64,000 nucleotides of DNA from Actinoplanes campanulatus (GTDB taxonomy: Bacteria > Actinomycetota > Actinomycetes > Mycobacteriales > Micromonosporaceae): positions 207,278 to 271,277 of the forward strand of contig NZ_BMPW01000015.1 in NCBI RefSeq assembly GCF_014647795.1, given 5' to 3'. The notes under the pieces were generated by a model. The model saw only the letters and a program-made list of their open reading frames with translations. It was not told where the DNA came from and searched no databases. Shown in pieces: positions 25,087-33,615 of the stretch; the stretch's first letter is position 1, and each line of letters opens with the position of its first letter. The position numbers and the translations under genes were made by a program.

Positions 25087-25932
25087 CTCCAGCCAGGCCT
25101 CGTGGGCCCGGGTGGCCGAGGCCCACAGGATCGCCCGGTCCTCGGCGGGCAGGGTGATGCCGAACACCTCGTCCAGGGCGCCGAAGTAGTCGTCCTCGGT
25201 GGCCAGTGGAGTGTGGACCGGCTCGGCCTCGGTCCGGGTCAGGGTGCGGGCGCGCAGCACGTCGAAGCCGGTGGCGTCACGCCGGCAGACCGCCGGGGTG
25301 CGGACGAAACCGGACTCCGGCGAGGTGGACAGCTCCTCGTGCTTCGCCCGGAACTCCGACATCCGGGCCGGTTCCGCGCGGAAGTCCATGCCGAGGAAGC
25401 TGCCGCGCGGATCGTGGTCGAACCGCCAGCCGCCCGGCTCGGCCCCGGACGGGCGCAGCGCGTACCGGAACGGGCCGTCCGCGTGCTCGCCCGCGATCAG
25501 CGGAAGCGGGCCGTGCAGGCCGTCGCCCATGCCCAGGTCGGCCAGCCAGACGCCGTCCGGGCAGGCGTCCGAGGGCAGGCCGGAGACGGTGAGCACCAGG
25601 TGGTTGGCGGACGCCCCGGCTGGCAGCGTCTTATTGCCCTGCACGCCGCCGACATGCCGGGTGACCTGGTAGCCGAGCGCCCGCAGCAGCGCCGAGAACG
25701 CCCCGTTGAGGTGGAAGCAGTAGCCGCCGCGACCGGCCACGATCCGGGCCGCCGACTCGGCCGGGCAGACCGTGGTGGGCCGCCCGATGTGGATCTCCAG
25801 ACACTCGTAGGGCACCCGCTCGGCGTGCGCCCGGTGCAGGGCGTCGAGCGCCGCCACGCCCGGCTCGTGACCGGCCAGCTCGGACAGGCCCAGCCGGGCC
25901 AGGTAACCGGGTACGTCGATGCTGTCAGGCAT
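25075..25932 (-). CDS. nat: Arylamine N-acetyltransferase
   Basis: A 285-residue cytosolic enzyme that transfers acetyl from acetyl-CoA to arylamines, hydrazines or related amines. The Cys-His-Asp triad is complete: C72 (GRGGYCFHLNGAF), H111 (ANHLVLTV) and D132 (WLADLGMGDG). The length is typical for prokaryotic NATs. ATG 25932 is the natural start. It overlaps the HxlR gene at its 3' end and is divergent from an MFS transporter, with 30 bp between the starts. Confidence 0.92.
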   Translation of the reverse strand: MPDSIDVPGYLARLGLSELAGHEPGVAALDALHRAHAERVPYECLEIHIGRPTTVCPAESAARIVAGRGGYCFHLNGAFSALLRALGYQVTRHVGGVQGNKTLPAGASANHLVLTVSGLPSDACPDGVWLADLGMGDGLHGPLPLIAGEHADGPFRYALRPSGAEPGGWRFDHDPRGSFLGMDFRAEPARMSEFRAKHEELSTSPESGFVRTPAVCRRDATGFDVLRARTLTRTEAEPVHTPLATEDDYFGALDEVFGITLPAEDRAILWASATRAHEAWLESRA

Positions 25933-25962
25933 GCCGACACGTTAGCCGCTTACGATCCGCGG

Positions 25963-27135
25963 GTGACGCTCACCGACACCGCCCGGCGCCGCCCACTCAT
26001 CACGCTGCTGGTCGTCTGCCAGAGCACGATCGGGCTGATCTTCGGCGGGATCGGGCTGTTCCTGCCGCTGATCCGCACCGACCTGGGCCTGAGCTTCACC
26101 GAGGCCGGCACTCTGGCCGCCGCGAGCAACCTCACCTACGCCCTGATGCAGGTGCCGTCCGGATACCTGGCCGACCGGTTCACCCCGCGCCGGCTGTTCC
26201 TCATCGGGCTGCTCGGCCTGAACGTCCTGTCGGCCCTGTTCGCGGTGCTCGACACGTACCCCCTGCTGTTGATCGACCAGGCGCTGGCCGGCTTCTTCCG
26301 CGCCCTGGTCTTCACCCCCGGCATGCTGCTGATGACCCGGCTGTTCCCGCCGGGCCGGCGGGCCACCGCCATGGGCCTGTACGTGGTCGGCGGCTTCTCC
26401 TCGAACGTGCTGCTCAGCGCGGTCGGGCCGCTCGGATGGCGGCTGCTGTTCCTGCTGTTCTCCGGGTTCGGGCTGCTGGCCCTGGCGCTGTACCGGTTCC
26501 TGGCCGGGCCGGCGCCGCGGCGGGAGCCCGGTGACCCGGTCCGGTTCGCCGACCTGCCCGGGCTGATCCGGCAGCGGATCATCCAGCTCACCGGGGTCAT
26601 CCAGTTCACCCGGCTCGCCGTGGCGCAGGGCTTCACGTTCTGGCTGCCCACCTATCTGGTGGTCGACCGCGGGCAGTCGCTGGCCACCGCCGGCCTGGTC
26701 GCGGCGCTGGCCTCGGCGATCAGCGCGCCGGTCAACTACCTGGGCGGCTACCTGTCCGACCGGATCAACCGGCCGCTGCTGGTGATCGGCGGTTCGCTGA
26801 CCGTCCTGACCGCCGGCCTGACGCTGCTCACCTACGTGCCCGGCATGCTCGGGGTGCTCGGCGTGGTGGCGCTGATCTCGATGGCGATCCAGGTCTACTT
26901 CGGACCGCTGTTCGCCCTGCCGCTGCAGGTGCTCGGGTCCAGCGGCGCCGGGCTGATCAGCGGTTTCGGCAACTTCTGCGCCAACCTGGGCAGCTTCGCC
27001 TTCGTGTACGCGCTGGGCGCCGTCAAGGACGCCACCGGCTCGTTCCGGGCCGGGTTCCTGAGTCTGGCCGCGCTCTGCGTGGTGGCCCTGATCGCGACCC
27101 GGCTCACCCGGCCGCTGCTTCGAAGAGCCGGCTAG
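25963..27135 (+). CDS. MFS transporter (12 TM, nitrate/sugar-phosphate-like fold)
   Basis: A 390-residue integral membrane permease with about twelve hydrophobic helices. MFS signatures are the loop 2-3 motif GYLADRFTPRRLFL and its repeat in the second half, GYLSDRINRPLLVI. No periplasmic domain is present. GTG 25963 is chosen because the first helix begins about 12 residues later (LITLLVVCQSTIGLIFGGIGLF); the open frame continues far upstream through the NAT gene and is not credible. The substrate is not predictable. It overlaps the convergent SGNH gene by 32 bp. Confidence 0.85.
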   Translation: MTLTDTARRRPLITLLVVCQSTIGLIFGGIGLFLPLIRTDLGLSFTEAGTLAAASNLTYALMQVPSGYLADRFTPRRLFLIGLLGLNVLSALFAVLDTYPLLLIDQALAGFFRALVFTPGMLLMTRLFPPGRRATAMGLYVVGGFSSNVLLSAVGPLGWRLLFLLFSGFGLLALALYRFLAGPAPRREPGDPVRFADLPGLIRQRIIQLTGVIQFTRLAVAQGFTFWLPTYLVVDRGQSLATAGLVAALASAISAPVNYLGGYLSDRINRPLLVIGGSLTVLTAGLTLLTYVPGMLGVLGVVALISMAIQVYFGPLFALPLQVLGSSGAGLISGFGNFCANLGSFAFVYALGAVKDATGSFRAGFLSLAALCVVALIATRLTRPLLRRAG

Positions 27136-28348
27136 GCACGGCGGCGGCCAGGGCGGCGTGCCCGCGCGGGTTCAGGTGCAGGTGGTCGCCGGCGTCGAAG
27201 ACCGGGAGCAGCCGCCAGGGCGCGACCGGATCGCGTACCGCCGCGTCGAAGTCCACCCAGCCGTCGAACAGGCCGGCCCGGATCGCGGCGTTCACCTGCT
27301 GGCGGGCGGACTCCCGTACGCCCGCCTTGTCGTCGTAGATGTTGCCGCCGAAAGGCGTGAGCGTGGCGCCGAAGATCCGCAGGCCGCACGCCTGCGCGCG
27401 CAGCGCGATCTGCTGGTAGGCGCCGATCAGCCCGGCCACGACGCGGCGTTGCGCCAGCTCGGTGGCGGCCGTCATGCCCAGGTCGTTGACGCCCTCGAAG
27501 ACGAGCAGCCACCGGGCGCCGCTGACCGTCAGCACGTCGCGGTCCAGCCGGGCCAGGGCGTTCGGGCCGAGGCCGTCGCACAGCACCCGGTTGCCGCGGG
27601 CCGCCTGGTTGAGCACCGCGAGGCCGGGGCGGCGCAGCCGGATGAGCAGTTGGTCGGGCCAGCGGTCGTTGCCGTTGAGGGTGGAGCCGCGGCCGTCGCT
27701 CAGCGCGTCGCCGAGCACCACCAGCCCGGCCGCGCCGGTCGCGGTGACCTCGACCGCGCTGAGCAGGTACCAGTGGTTGACCGGCACGGCCCCCGGCAGC
27801 TCCGGGTCCGCGAGCCGGTCCCCCTCGATCAGCCAGGAGGTGGTACGCGAGCCCGGATGCGAGGTGAGCGCCGACCCGTCCTGCCCGTCCCGCAGGTGGA
27901 CGGTGACCGTCAGGTTCTGCGCCGCGACGACCGGCAGATCGACCGGGTCGGAGATCATCTGCGCGCCCGGCGGCACGGTCACGCCGTCCCGGCCGCCGAA
28001 CGTCAGCCGCCGCGAGCTGCCCGGCTGGATGCCCGGCGCCCCGGCCCGGCCGTCCCGCGGCAGAGCCACGGCGGCCGCGGTGATCGGCAGGTCGGTCGTG
28101 CCGAACGCGTTGGAGAACCGGACCCGCAGCCGCCGCCCGCCCAGGGACAGGCGCACGGTCTGGCGCAGGGTGGTGTTCACCAGCATGGCGCGGTCGCCGG
28201 TGAACGGCTCCGGCGGCAGGTCGTACGGTTCGGTGAGCTGTGGAGCGGCGGTCCAGGTGTGGGTCCAGCGGGGGCGTGGGGGCGGGTGGGGATCGAACAG
28301 AAGCAGCGGGGAGGCGGCTCCCAGCAGGGTGCGTCGCCGCAGGGGCAC
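27104..28348 (-). CDS. Exported SGNH/GDSL-family protein with catalytic serine replaced by alanine
   Basis: A 414-residue secreted protein of the two-domain SGNH type seen in actinomycete esterases. A Tat-like signal (RRRTLLGAASPLLLF) is followed by a jelly-roll-like N-terminal domain (about 30-200) and the SGNH domain. Block I reads G213-D214-A215-L216-S217-D218-G219 instead of GDSxxDG, so the nucleophile serine is missing. The other blocks look intact: the glycine of NQAARGN, the Asn of GVNDLG and DHLHLNPRGH with the Asp/His pair. It is either a non-catalytic carbohydrate- or lipid-binding relative or uses S217. GTG 28348 is the only reasonable start. Confidence 0.82.
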   Translation of the reverse strand: MPLRRRTLLGAASPLLLFDPHPPPRPRWTHTWTAAPQLTEPYDLPPEPFTGDRAMLVNTTLRQTVRLSLGGRRLRVRFSNAFGTTDLPITAAAVALPRDGRAGAPGIQPGSSRRLTFGGRDGVTVPPGAQMISDPVDLPVVAAQNLTVTVHLRDGQDGSALTSHPGSRTTSWLIEGDRLADPELPGAVPVNHWYLLSAVEVTATGAAGLVVLGDALSDGRGSTLNGNDRWPDQLLIRLRRPGLAVLNQAARGNRVLCDGLGPNALARLDRDVLTVSGARWLLVFEGVNDLGMTAATELAQRRVVAGLIGAYQQIALRAQACGLRIFGATLTPFGGNIYDDKAGVRESARQQVNAAIRAGLFDGWVDFDAAVRDPVAPWRLLPVFDAGDHLHLNPRGHAALAAAVPSRLFEAAAG

Positions 28349-28429
28349 ATCCCGAAACGTATAGCCGTGGATCTATACAGTCAATGGGCTCGCGGTGCGT
28401 TTGGGAGCGCTCCAAGATAAGCTTCCGCC

Positions 28430-28870
28430 ATGCTGATGGCCCTGCTGCTCGACATCGCGAACATCGTCGGCGGGCTGCTGCTCGCCATTCCCCTGCTCGG
28501 CCGCTTCCCGGTCGTCGCCAGGGTCACCGCGCGGATCGCCCCGTGGCGCTGGCTGGTCGGGATCGTCGCCCTGGTCGCGGGCGGCTACTTCCTCATCGTG
28601 CACCTGGTCTCCGGGCCGCACCTGTTCCACTTCGAGGTGGTCGGGATCGCGGTCGGCGTCCTGCTGGCCTGGGAGCGCCTGACCGGCCGTAGGCCACTGG
28701 TCCCGGCCACCCCCGTGACCACCCCGGCCGCTCCGTCGCCCTCCTCTTCGCCCGAGCCGGCGACGGTCGCGGTCGCTCCGGCCGATCTCGCCGGCCCGGC
28801 GCTGCTGGTCGCGGTCTTCGGCATCATCGCGATCATCGTGGGCCTGCAGGGCCTTTTCACCCCCAACTGA
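28430..28870 (+). CDS. Hypothetical membrane protein (4 TM)
   Basis: A 146-residue protein I do not recognise. Hydrophobic segments are seen at about 3-24, 42-62 and 70-82, and a final one at 122-143 (AGPALLVAVFGIIAIIVGLQGLF). Between the third and fourth lies a proline/serine/threonine linker (PATPVTTPAAPSPSSSPEP) probably exposed outside the membrane. No catalytic motif is visible. It is divergent from the SGNH gene (81-bp intergenic) and followed by a hairpin terminator at 28903. Confidence 0.7.
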   Translation: MLMALLLDIANIVGGLLLAIPLLGRFPVVARVTARIAPWRWLVGIVALVAGGYFLIVHLVSGPHLFHFEVVGIAVGVLLAWERLTGRRPLVPATPVTTPAAPSPSSSPEPATVAVAPADLAGPALLVAVFGIIAIIVGLQGLFTPN

Positions 28871-29188
28871 CCTTTCTTGTACGCGTGACGCCATCCCCGA
28901 CGGGCAGGCGCACACGGAAGGCACTGCGCGTGCGCCTGCCGAGCTCATAGGCCACGTGGGCGCCCACAGATCCAGGATGGCGTGCACCCACCCCGCCCGG
29001 GAGCGGCGCTTGCCGGGCGGGGTGAGCGGCGGCAAGGGCTGGAGTGGGCAGGGGCCGGCCCGCGGGACCACCGAGCTCAGCCCGGCGGGCGCGGCAAAGG
29101 CGGGAGTGGGCAGGAAGATCGCGGGGCTGGGCGGGACGGGTCCGATGTGGTTGGGAGCGGCGTCACGCGTACCGGGAACGGGGTTGAT
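28871..29188. other. Intergenic region, 318 bp
   Basis: No credible gene. It holds the hairpin terminator at 28903-28940 and several G-rich direct repeats around GCGGGNCGGGAGTGGGCAGG (29040 and 29105 region). Confidence 0.5.
28903..28940 (+). terminator. Hairpin terminator after the membrane gene
   Basis: GGCAGGCGCAC (28903-28913) pairs perfectly with GTGCGCCTGCC (28930-28940) around a 16-nt loop. It starts 33 bp after the stop at 28870. No U-tract follows, as is common in actinobacteria. Confidence 0.6.
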
Positions 29189-29824
29189 CTAAGGGCCGGG
29201 CGGCAGCTCCTGCTGGGGTGCCTGCGGGGCCGGGCCACCGATGCCCTGGAGCTCGGGCGGCGGCACGAAGCCGGGCGGCCACGGCTTGCCGAACATCGCC
29301 CCGCACAGGGTGACGGTCGCCCAGGGCACCCACGGCCCGCGCAGCATGATCGGGTAGGAGCCCTCGAAGTGCAGGGCCACCGAGTACTGCATCGGGCTCG
29401 GCTCGATCATCAGCAGGTGCTCTAGCTCGAAGCTGGACCACTGCTCGATCATCAGCAGCACCCGCCGGTTCGTGATGATCGCCGGGAACCGGCCCCACGG
29501 CCGCCACTGCGGGCGGGACGCCTCCTCGGCCTTGCGCCGCTGGTTCGCGTGGTAGGCGGCGCCGGCGGCCATCGCGGCGGCGGTGAACAGCAGGCCACCG
29601 GAGGCGAAGGTGCCGCCCGAGTACGAGTAGTCGGCGCCGCAGTAGAGGCTCACGTCCGCGGGCAGCGTGCCGTACTGTTCCTCGCCCGGCCGGCACATGA
29701 TCGTCGGTTGCACCGGCTGGACCGGCCGGCCCGCGCTCAGGTGCTCGATCATCCCGACCATCGACTTCCAGCCGGCGGCGATCTGCTCCGCCTCCTGCTG
29801 CTGAATCTCCCGGAATCCAGGCAT
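29189..29824 (-). CDS. Hypothetical protein with one transmembrane segment
   Basis: A 211-residue protein not recognised. A helical, glutamine-rich N-terminus (FREIQQQEAEQIAAGWKSMV) is followed by CRPGEEQY, a single hydrophobic segment (about 70-92, TFASGGLLFTAAAMAAGAAYH), and a domain of beta strands with WGRFPAIITNRRVLLMIE, a pattern reminiscent of PH-like or YqeB-like proteins that bind membranes. The C-terminus is proline-rich. ATG 29824 has GGGGGA 5 nt upstream; a longer frame extending upstream is rejected. It is divergent from the hypothetical gene at 29999. Confidence 0.65.
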   Translation of the reverse strand: MPGFREIQQQEAEQIAAGWKSMVGMIEHLSAGRPVQPVQPTIMCRPGEEQYGTLPADVSLYCGADYSYSGGTFASGGLLFTAAAMAAGAAYHANQRRKAEEASRPQWRPWGRFPAIITNRRVLLMIEQWSSFELEHLLMIEPSPMQYSVALHFEGSYPIMLRGPWVPWATVTLCGAMFGKPWPPGFVPPPELQGIGGPAPQAPQQELPPGP

Positions 29825-29998
29825 TGCATCCCCCTTGCTCGGCCGCCAGCCTGGCAGGTACAGAGTGGCCTGAACAGGGGCAGACCACGTCCGAGTGCCG
29901 AAACTGTCCGTTGTGGGTCTTCGGTGTGGACGATGTCCTGAGTGCACATCGCTTGATCGGGTACTGACGGACAGAACATCCGTCGATAGCGTGGGACC

Positions 29999-30706
29999 GT
30001 GTCTGACGAGCGGGAACGGTTCAGGGAGGATCGGCGCGGCGCCGCCGACCGGGAGCGGGCTCTGGCCCGGGGCGCCGACAAACGTGGCGAAGGCCGGCCG
30101 GTTCCGGTGCACCGGCCGGGTGAGATCGAGTTCTTTCCGGCGGTCGACCCCGACGAGGCGTGGAACCGGCTGAACCCGGAGGTCCGCGGTGTGCTCGCCC
30201 GGCGGGCCGGGCAGCCGCTGGAGCGCTGGGCACGGGTCGACGACGGCCTGGTCACCGCCATGCTGCTGGGTGATCGGGCGCTGGTGAAGGCCACCCCGAA
30301 CGGGCGTAGCCACGAGTTCACCGAGCTGATCCTCGTGAGCCCGGAGACCGCCCTCCTGAAGGAGATCACCGAGACTTCCGGTGGAAGCAGTCCCGCCAGG
30401 ACCGGGGTGGAGCGGATGCCCGGCTCCCCCGTGCTGGACCGGATGTCCCAGGAACTGCGGGACTTCCTCGGCCACCTGCCCGAACAGGCGCAACGGCTGA
30501 TGCAGAAACCGTTCCGGGACGCGGCCGAGCCACCCCGCGGCGAGCGGGAGATCTTCCAGTGGGAGACGGCCACCCAGCGCGACTGGAAGGTGTTCGGCTA
30601 CCTGCACGACGATCGGTGGGCGACGGTCGTGGCCGGTTCCGGGGTGCTGCGCGGCGAGGCGGCCAGTTGGCGGCTGAACTGCCGCCGGTTCCGGGTCCGG
30701 AAGTGA
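29999..30706 (+). CDS. Hypothetical protein, coupled to a J-domain protein
   Basis: A 235-residue soluble protein I do not recognise. The N-terminus is highly charged (SDERERFREDRRGAADRERALAR). The rest alternates strands and helices, with no signal peptide and no recognisable catalytic motif. Its stop overlaps the GTG of the J-domain gene (GTGA), so the two proteins are made together. The context suggests a partner or client of that co-chaperone (inference). Confidence 0.65.
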   Translation: MSDERERFREDRRGAADRERALARGADKRGEGRPVPVHRPGEIEFFPAVDPDEAWNRLNPEVRGVLARRAGQPLERWARVDDGLVTAMLLGDRALVKATPNGRSHEFTELILVSPETALLKEITETSGGSSPARTGVERMPGSPVLDRMSQELRDFLGHLPEQAQRLMQKPFRDAAEPPRGEREIFQWETATQRDWKVFGYLHDDRWATVVAGSGVLRGEAASWRLNCRRFRVRK

Positions 30707-31086
30707 CCGGCCGGTTCCGGGATCTGCACGGGCACGACCCCTACCGGGTGCTCGGCGTGGCTCCGACCGCGACCCGGCAGGAGATCAGCCGGGCCCGGCG
30801 GGACCGCCAGCGCGAGGCGCACCCGGACGGCGGGGCGGGTGACGGCGACCGGGCCAAGCTGATCAACACGGCGGCGGACATCCTGCTCGACGACACACTG
30901 CGGCGGGAGTACGACAACTCGCGTGTCCCGGGGCCGCCGCCGCCCACGTACACGTCGCCGTACCACTACCACGTGCCGCCGCCGTCCGGTGGCGGCACAC
31001 TCCGGGCCGTGCTGATCACCCTCGCCGTCGTGACCCTCGTATGCTTCGTCGGCTGCCTGCTCGGGCTCATGGGGGCCGGCCGCTGA
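30703..31086 (+). CDS. Membrane-anchored J-domain (DnaJ-like) protein
   Basis: A 127-residue protein. An N-terminal J domain (about 6-65) begins at DPYRVLGVAPTATRQEISRA and keeps the HPD tripeptide (REAHPDGG) needed to stimulate Hsp70 ATPase. A proline/tyrosine linker (PPPPTYTSPYHYHVPPP) leads to a single C-terminal membrane helix (about 100-123, RAVLITLAVVTLVCFVGCLLG). It is much shorter than true DnaJ and lacks the zinc and substrate domains, so it is a specialised co-chaperone that would recruit DnaK to the membrane. GTG 30703 overlaps the preceding stop. Confidence 0.8.
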   Translation: MTGRFRDLHGHDPYRVLGVAPTATRQEISRARRDRQREAHPDGGAGDGDRAKLINTAADILLDDTLRREYDNSRVPGPPPPTYTSPYHYHVPPPSGGGTLRAVLITLAVVTLVCFVGCLLGLMGAGR

Positions 31087-31146
31087 ACTGTCCGGTTGAC
31101 GCCACTCATCCAACGATGACGGCGAATGAGGGGAGCCTGGGTCGTC

Positions 31147-32286
31147 ATGGACGTACTTGTGGTGGGTGGCGGCATCGCCGGCCTGGCCACGGCCCGGGCG
31201 CTGCGCCGCCGGGACGTGCCGGTCACCGTCGCCGAGCGTGGCGACACCGACGCCGGCGGCCTGGCGATCAACCTGCCCGGCAACGCCGTGACCGGTTTCG
31301 CCGCCCTCGGCCTCGCCGACGGTCTCCAGAAGCTCGGCCGCACCACGCGCCGCCGGGAGTACCGCTCGGCCCGCGACCGGCTGCTCTTCGCCGTCGACGA
31401 GGACGCGTTCTGGGGCCCGGAGGCGCGGCCCCGCTGCGTGCGGCGCTCCGATCTGCTCGCCCTGCTGGCCGACGGCCTGGACGCCACGGTTCGCCGGCCA
31501 CTCGCGGTGACCGGCGTGCGCCCGTCCGCCGACGGCGCTGAGGTCACCTTCGGTGACGGCACCGTCAAGACGTTCGACTTCGTCGTGGGCGCCGACGGCG
31601 TCCACTCGATCGTCCGGGCCACCGCGATCGACGGCCCGGCACCCTCCGCCGGCGAGCCCGGCTCGGCGGGCGGCCGCTCCGGCACACAGTCGGCGCTGCT
31701 CAGTGCCGCGAGCTGGCGTTTCATGGCGCCCAACCCGGGTGTCGACTGCTGGACGGTCTGGTCCGGCAAGGGCGGCGCGTTCCTGCTGATCCCGGTCGAC
31801 GACGACACCGTCTACGGTTACGCATCGGCCACCGGTGGCGGCACGGTGAGCGCGGACGCCGGCTGGCTCCGGAACACGTTCGGTGACTATCCGGCCCCGG
31901 TCCGCCGGGTTCTGGACGGGCTGACCGATCTCTACCACTCCCCGGTCGAGGAGGTCCGCACCGGCACGTGGGCCGCCGGCAACTGCGTGCTGGTCGGCGA
32001 CGCGGCCCACGCCACCGCCCCCGTCTGGGCGCAGGGCGCGGCGCTGGCCGTCGAGGACGGTCTGGTCCTGGCGGACCTGCTCGCCGACGGCGACTGGGAC
32101 GGCGCGGGCGCCCGCTACGAACAACTGCGCCGGGGCCGGGTCACCCACGTACAGGCCGCCACCGACCGCTTCTCCCGGGCCGCCGCCCTGCCGGTCTGGC
32201 TCCGTGACCTGCTGCTCCCCCGGATCGGCCCGCGCACCTACCGCACCACCTACGACCCGCTCCGCCACCCTTTCCCCACCCCTTGA
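31147..32286 (+). CDS. FAD-dependent monooxygenase (PHBH-type)
   Basis: A 379-residue class A flavin monooxygenase. The FAD site is DVLVVGGGIAGLATARAL at the N-terminus, the DG motif is VVGADGVHSIVRATA, and the GD motif is VLVGDAAHATAPVWAQGAALAVEDG. It would use NAD(P)H and O2 to hydroxylate an aromatic or polycyclic substrate, which cannot be identified. ATG 31147 is chosen over ATG 31126 because GAGGGGAGC precedes it at about 13 nt and the longer version adds an atypical leader. No clear operon partner. Confidence 0.85.
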   Translation: MDVLVVGGGIAGLATARALRRRDVPVTVAERGDTDAGGLAINLPGNAVTGFAALGLADGLQKLGRTTRRREYRSARDRLLFAVDEDAFWGPEARPRCVRRSDLLALLADGLDATVRRPLAVTGVRPSADGAEVTFGDGTVKTFDFVVGADGVHSIVRATAIDGPAPSAGEPGSAGGRSGTQSALLSAASWRFMAPNPGVDCWTVWSGKGGAFLLIPVDDDTVYGYASATGGGTVSADAGWLRNTFGDYPAPVRRVLDGLTDLYHSPVEEVRTGTWAAGNCVLVGDAAHATAPVWAQGAALAVEDGLVLADLLADGDWDGAGARYEQLRRGRVTHVQAATDRFSRAAALPVWLRDLLLPRIGPRTYRTTYDPLRHPFPTP

Positions 32287-32451
32287 AACCTTTCCGGGTA
32301 CGGGCTGCAAGGTCCCCAACCGCATCCAGAGGGTCCCGTAGCGCACCGCGATCCCGTGGGTGGTCCCGCCCGCGAGGCGCCGCCGGGCGAAGATCGGTGG
32401 TCCGGCCGGCCCCAGCCGGGTGGCCGGGCGGAGCCCCGGCCGGGGCGTCGG

Positions 32452-32790
32452 TCAGCCGGCCGTGGTGAGGTAACCCGCCGTGAGTGCGGCGACGACCAGC
32501 GGCACCGCGATCCGCCACGCCCCGTCCTGGCAGAGCCAGCGCAATCCGGCCGCGATCACCATGAGCACGATGAGGCCGACGGCCGACGCGACGCCGAGGA
32601 CCGGGACGGCCAGTCCGGCGGCCACACCGATGCTGCCGGCGATGAGCAGGGCGGAGAACTTCCGGTACTCCCCCAGCGAGACTCCGAAGTGGTACGCCGC
32701 GGCGAGCTGCTCCTCGCGTGCGGCGGCGAGGCGGGCCAGGCCCTGAACGCCGAAGAAGACGATGACGATGCCGGCGAGCACGGTGTTCAC
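32452..32790 (-). CDS. DoxX-like small membrane protein
   Basis: A 112-residue protein with four hydrophobic helices (VNTVLAGIVIVFFGVQGLARL; RKFSALLIAGSIGVAAGLAV; VGLIVLMVIAAGLRWL; IAVPLVVAALTAGYLTTAG), a layout typical of DoxX/DUF4345-like proteins of uncertain function. The start is GTG 32790; a long upstream extension in the same frame runs antisense through a TetR gene and is rejected. It follows the TetR gene on the same strand with a 104-bp gap. Confidence 0.72.
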   Translation of the reverse strand: MNTVLAGIVIVFFGVQGLARLAAAREEQLAAAYHFGVSLGEYRKFSALLIAGSIGVAAGLAVPVLGVASAVGLIVLMVIAAGLRWLCQDGAWRIAVPLVVAALTAGYLTTAG

Positions 32791-32894
32791 GAGGTCACTC
32801 CGAACGGACGGCGACAAACTGCACAGGCACGTGCAGGTTAGGCCGGGCGCCGGACGGGACGCAACGGGTTGTGACGCGGCTCGCGGGCCGGGCC

Positions 32895-33536
32895 TCAGAC
32901 GGGGTGGTTGAGCGGCTCGCGGGCCCGGCGGATGGCCTCCTCGGCGGCCGCCGGGGTGAGCCCGGCGGCGACCAGGAGCCCGACCGTGGAGCGAGTGCCG
33001 TCGTCGGCCCACAGCCCGTCGTTGACCGCCCGCATCATGGCCAGCGTCATGGCCTGGAGCGCGACGCTGAGCACCGGCAGCGGCAGGTGGGTGGCGAACC
33101 GGCCCCGCTCCCGGCCCCGGACCAGCAGCTGATAGCTCTGTTCGGCGATCGGGTGGAGCAGCTCGCGCAGCCCGGCCATGCCGAGGCCGGTCTCGGCCAG
33201 GGAGATCAGCAGGCGGTACTGCTCGCCGGCCGCCCACACGGTGAGGGCGAAGTCGGCGAGCGCCACCTCCGGTTCGAGGGCGGCCCGGTCGGTGACCGCG
33301 AGCGCGTCCAGCAGGTCGGTCGCGCAGCGGTCGGCGAGCCCGGCCAGCAGGGCGTCCCGGTTGGGGAAGTGGGCGTAGACGGTACGGCGGACCACGCCGG
33401 CGGCCTGGGCGAGGTCGTCCATACTGGCCGCGGGCTGGCGGGCGAGCAGTGTCCGGGCCGCCCGCAGGATCCGGTCCCGGTTCTCCTCGGCGTCGCGCCG
33501 CCGGCCTCTCTCACTCACTGCCGGACTATCGCACAT
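32895..33536 (-). CDS. TetR/AcrR-family transcriptional regulator
   Basis: A 213-residue repressor with an HTH at about 38-60 (ASMDDLAQAAGVVRRTVYAHF). ATG 33536 is taken; GTG 33521 (SERGRRRD) is an alternative. It lies between a DoxX-like gene and the large GH43 gene. No TetR-style palindrome is evident immediately upstream: the palindrome in the shared promoter region (33556-33569) is of the LacI type, so this TetR is not obviously its ligand. Confidence 0.85.
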   Translation of the reverse strand: MCDSPAVSERGRRRDAEENRDRILRAARTLLARQPAASMDDLAQAAGVVRRTVYAHFPNRDALLAGLADRCATDLLDALAVTDRAALEPEVALADFALTVWAAGEQYRLLISLAETGLGMAGLRELLHPIAEQSYQLLVRGRERGRFATHLPLPVLSVALQAMTLAMMRAVNDGLWADDGTRSTVGLLVAAGLTPAAAEEAIRRAREPLNHPV

Positions 33537-33542
33537 CGACTC

Positions 33543-33570
33543 TTGACGTTCCCGCTGTGAGCGCTAACAC
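33543..33570 (+). promoter_or_regulatory. Promoter with LacI-family operator for the GH43 gene
   Basis: TTGACG (33543-33548) and TAACAC (33565-33570) with a 16-nt spacer form a plausible promoter. Between and overlapping the -10 lies TGTGAGCGCTAACA (33556-33569), a near-perfect palindrome of the LacI-family type centred on AGCGCT. A half-copy, TGTTAGCGC, recurs inside the signal-peptide codons (33632-33640). This predicts repression by a LacI-type sugar sensor encoded elsewhere. Confidence 0.65.
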
Positions 33571-33615
33571 TCTGGCAACACCCCCGTTACGTTGCTGTCC
33601 TCAGCAAGGAGAGAC

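Noticed and set aside
25102-27135. A 677-residue forward frame for the MFS transporter
   Set aside because: The first 287 codons are antisense to the arylamine N-acetyltransferase with no membrane or known domain character; GTG 25963 gives a normal MFS length.
27104-28348. Frameshift or pseudogene explanation for the missing SGNH serine
   Set aside because: The open frame is full length with intact flanking motifs on both sides; only a single codon differs, so substitution rather than decay is the simpler reading.
29189-30607. A 472-residue reverse frame extending past the gene at 29189-29824
   Set aside because: The extension is antisense to the clearly coding hypothetical gene at 29999, and the ATG at 29824 has a good ribosome-binding site.
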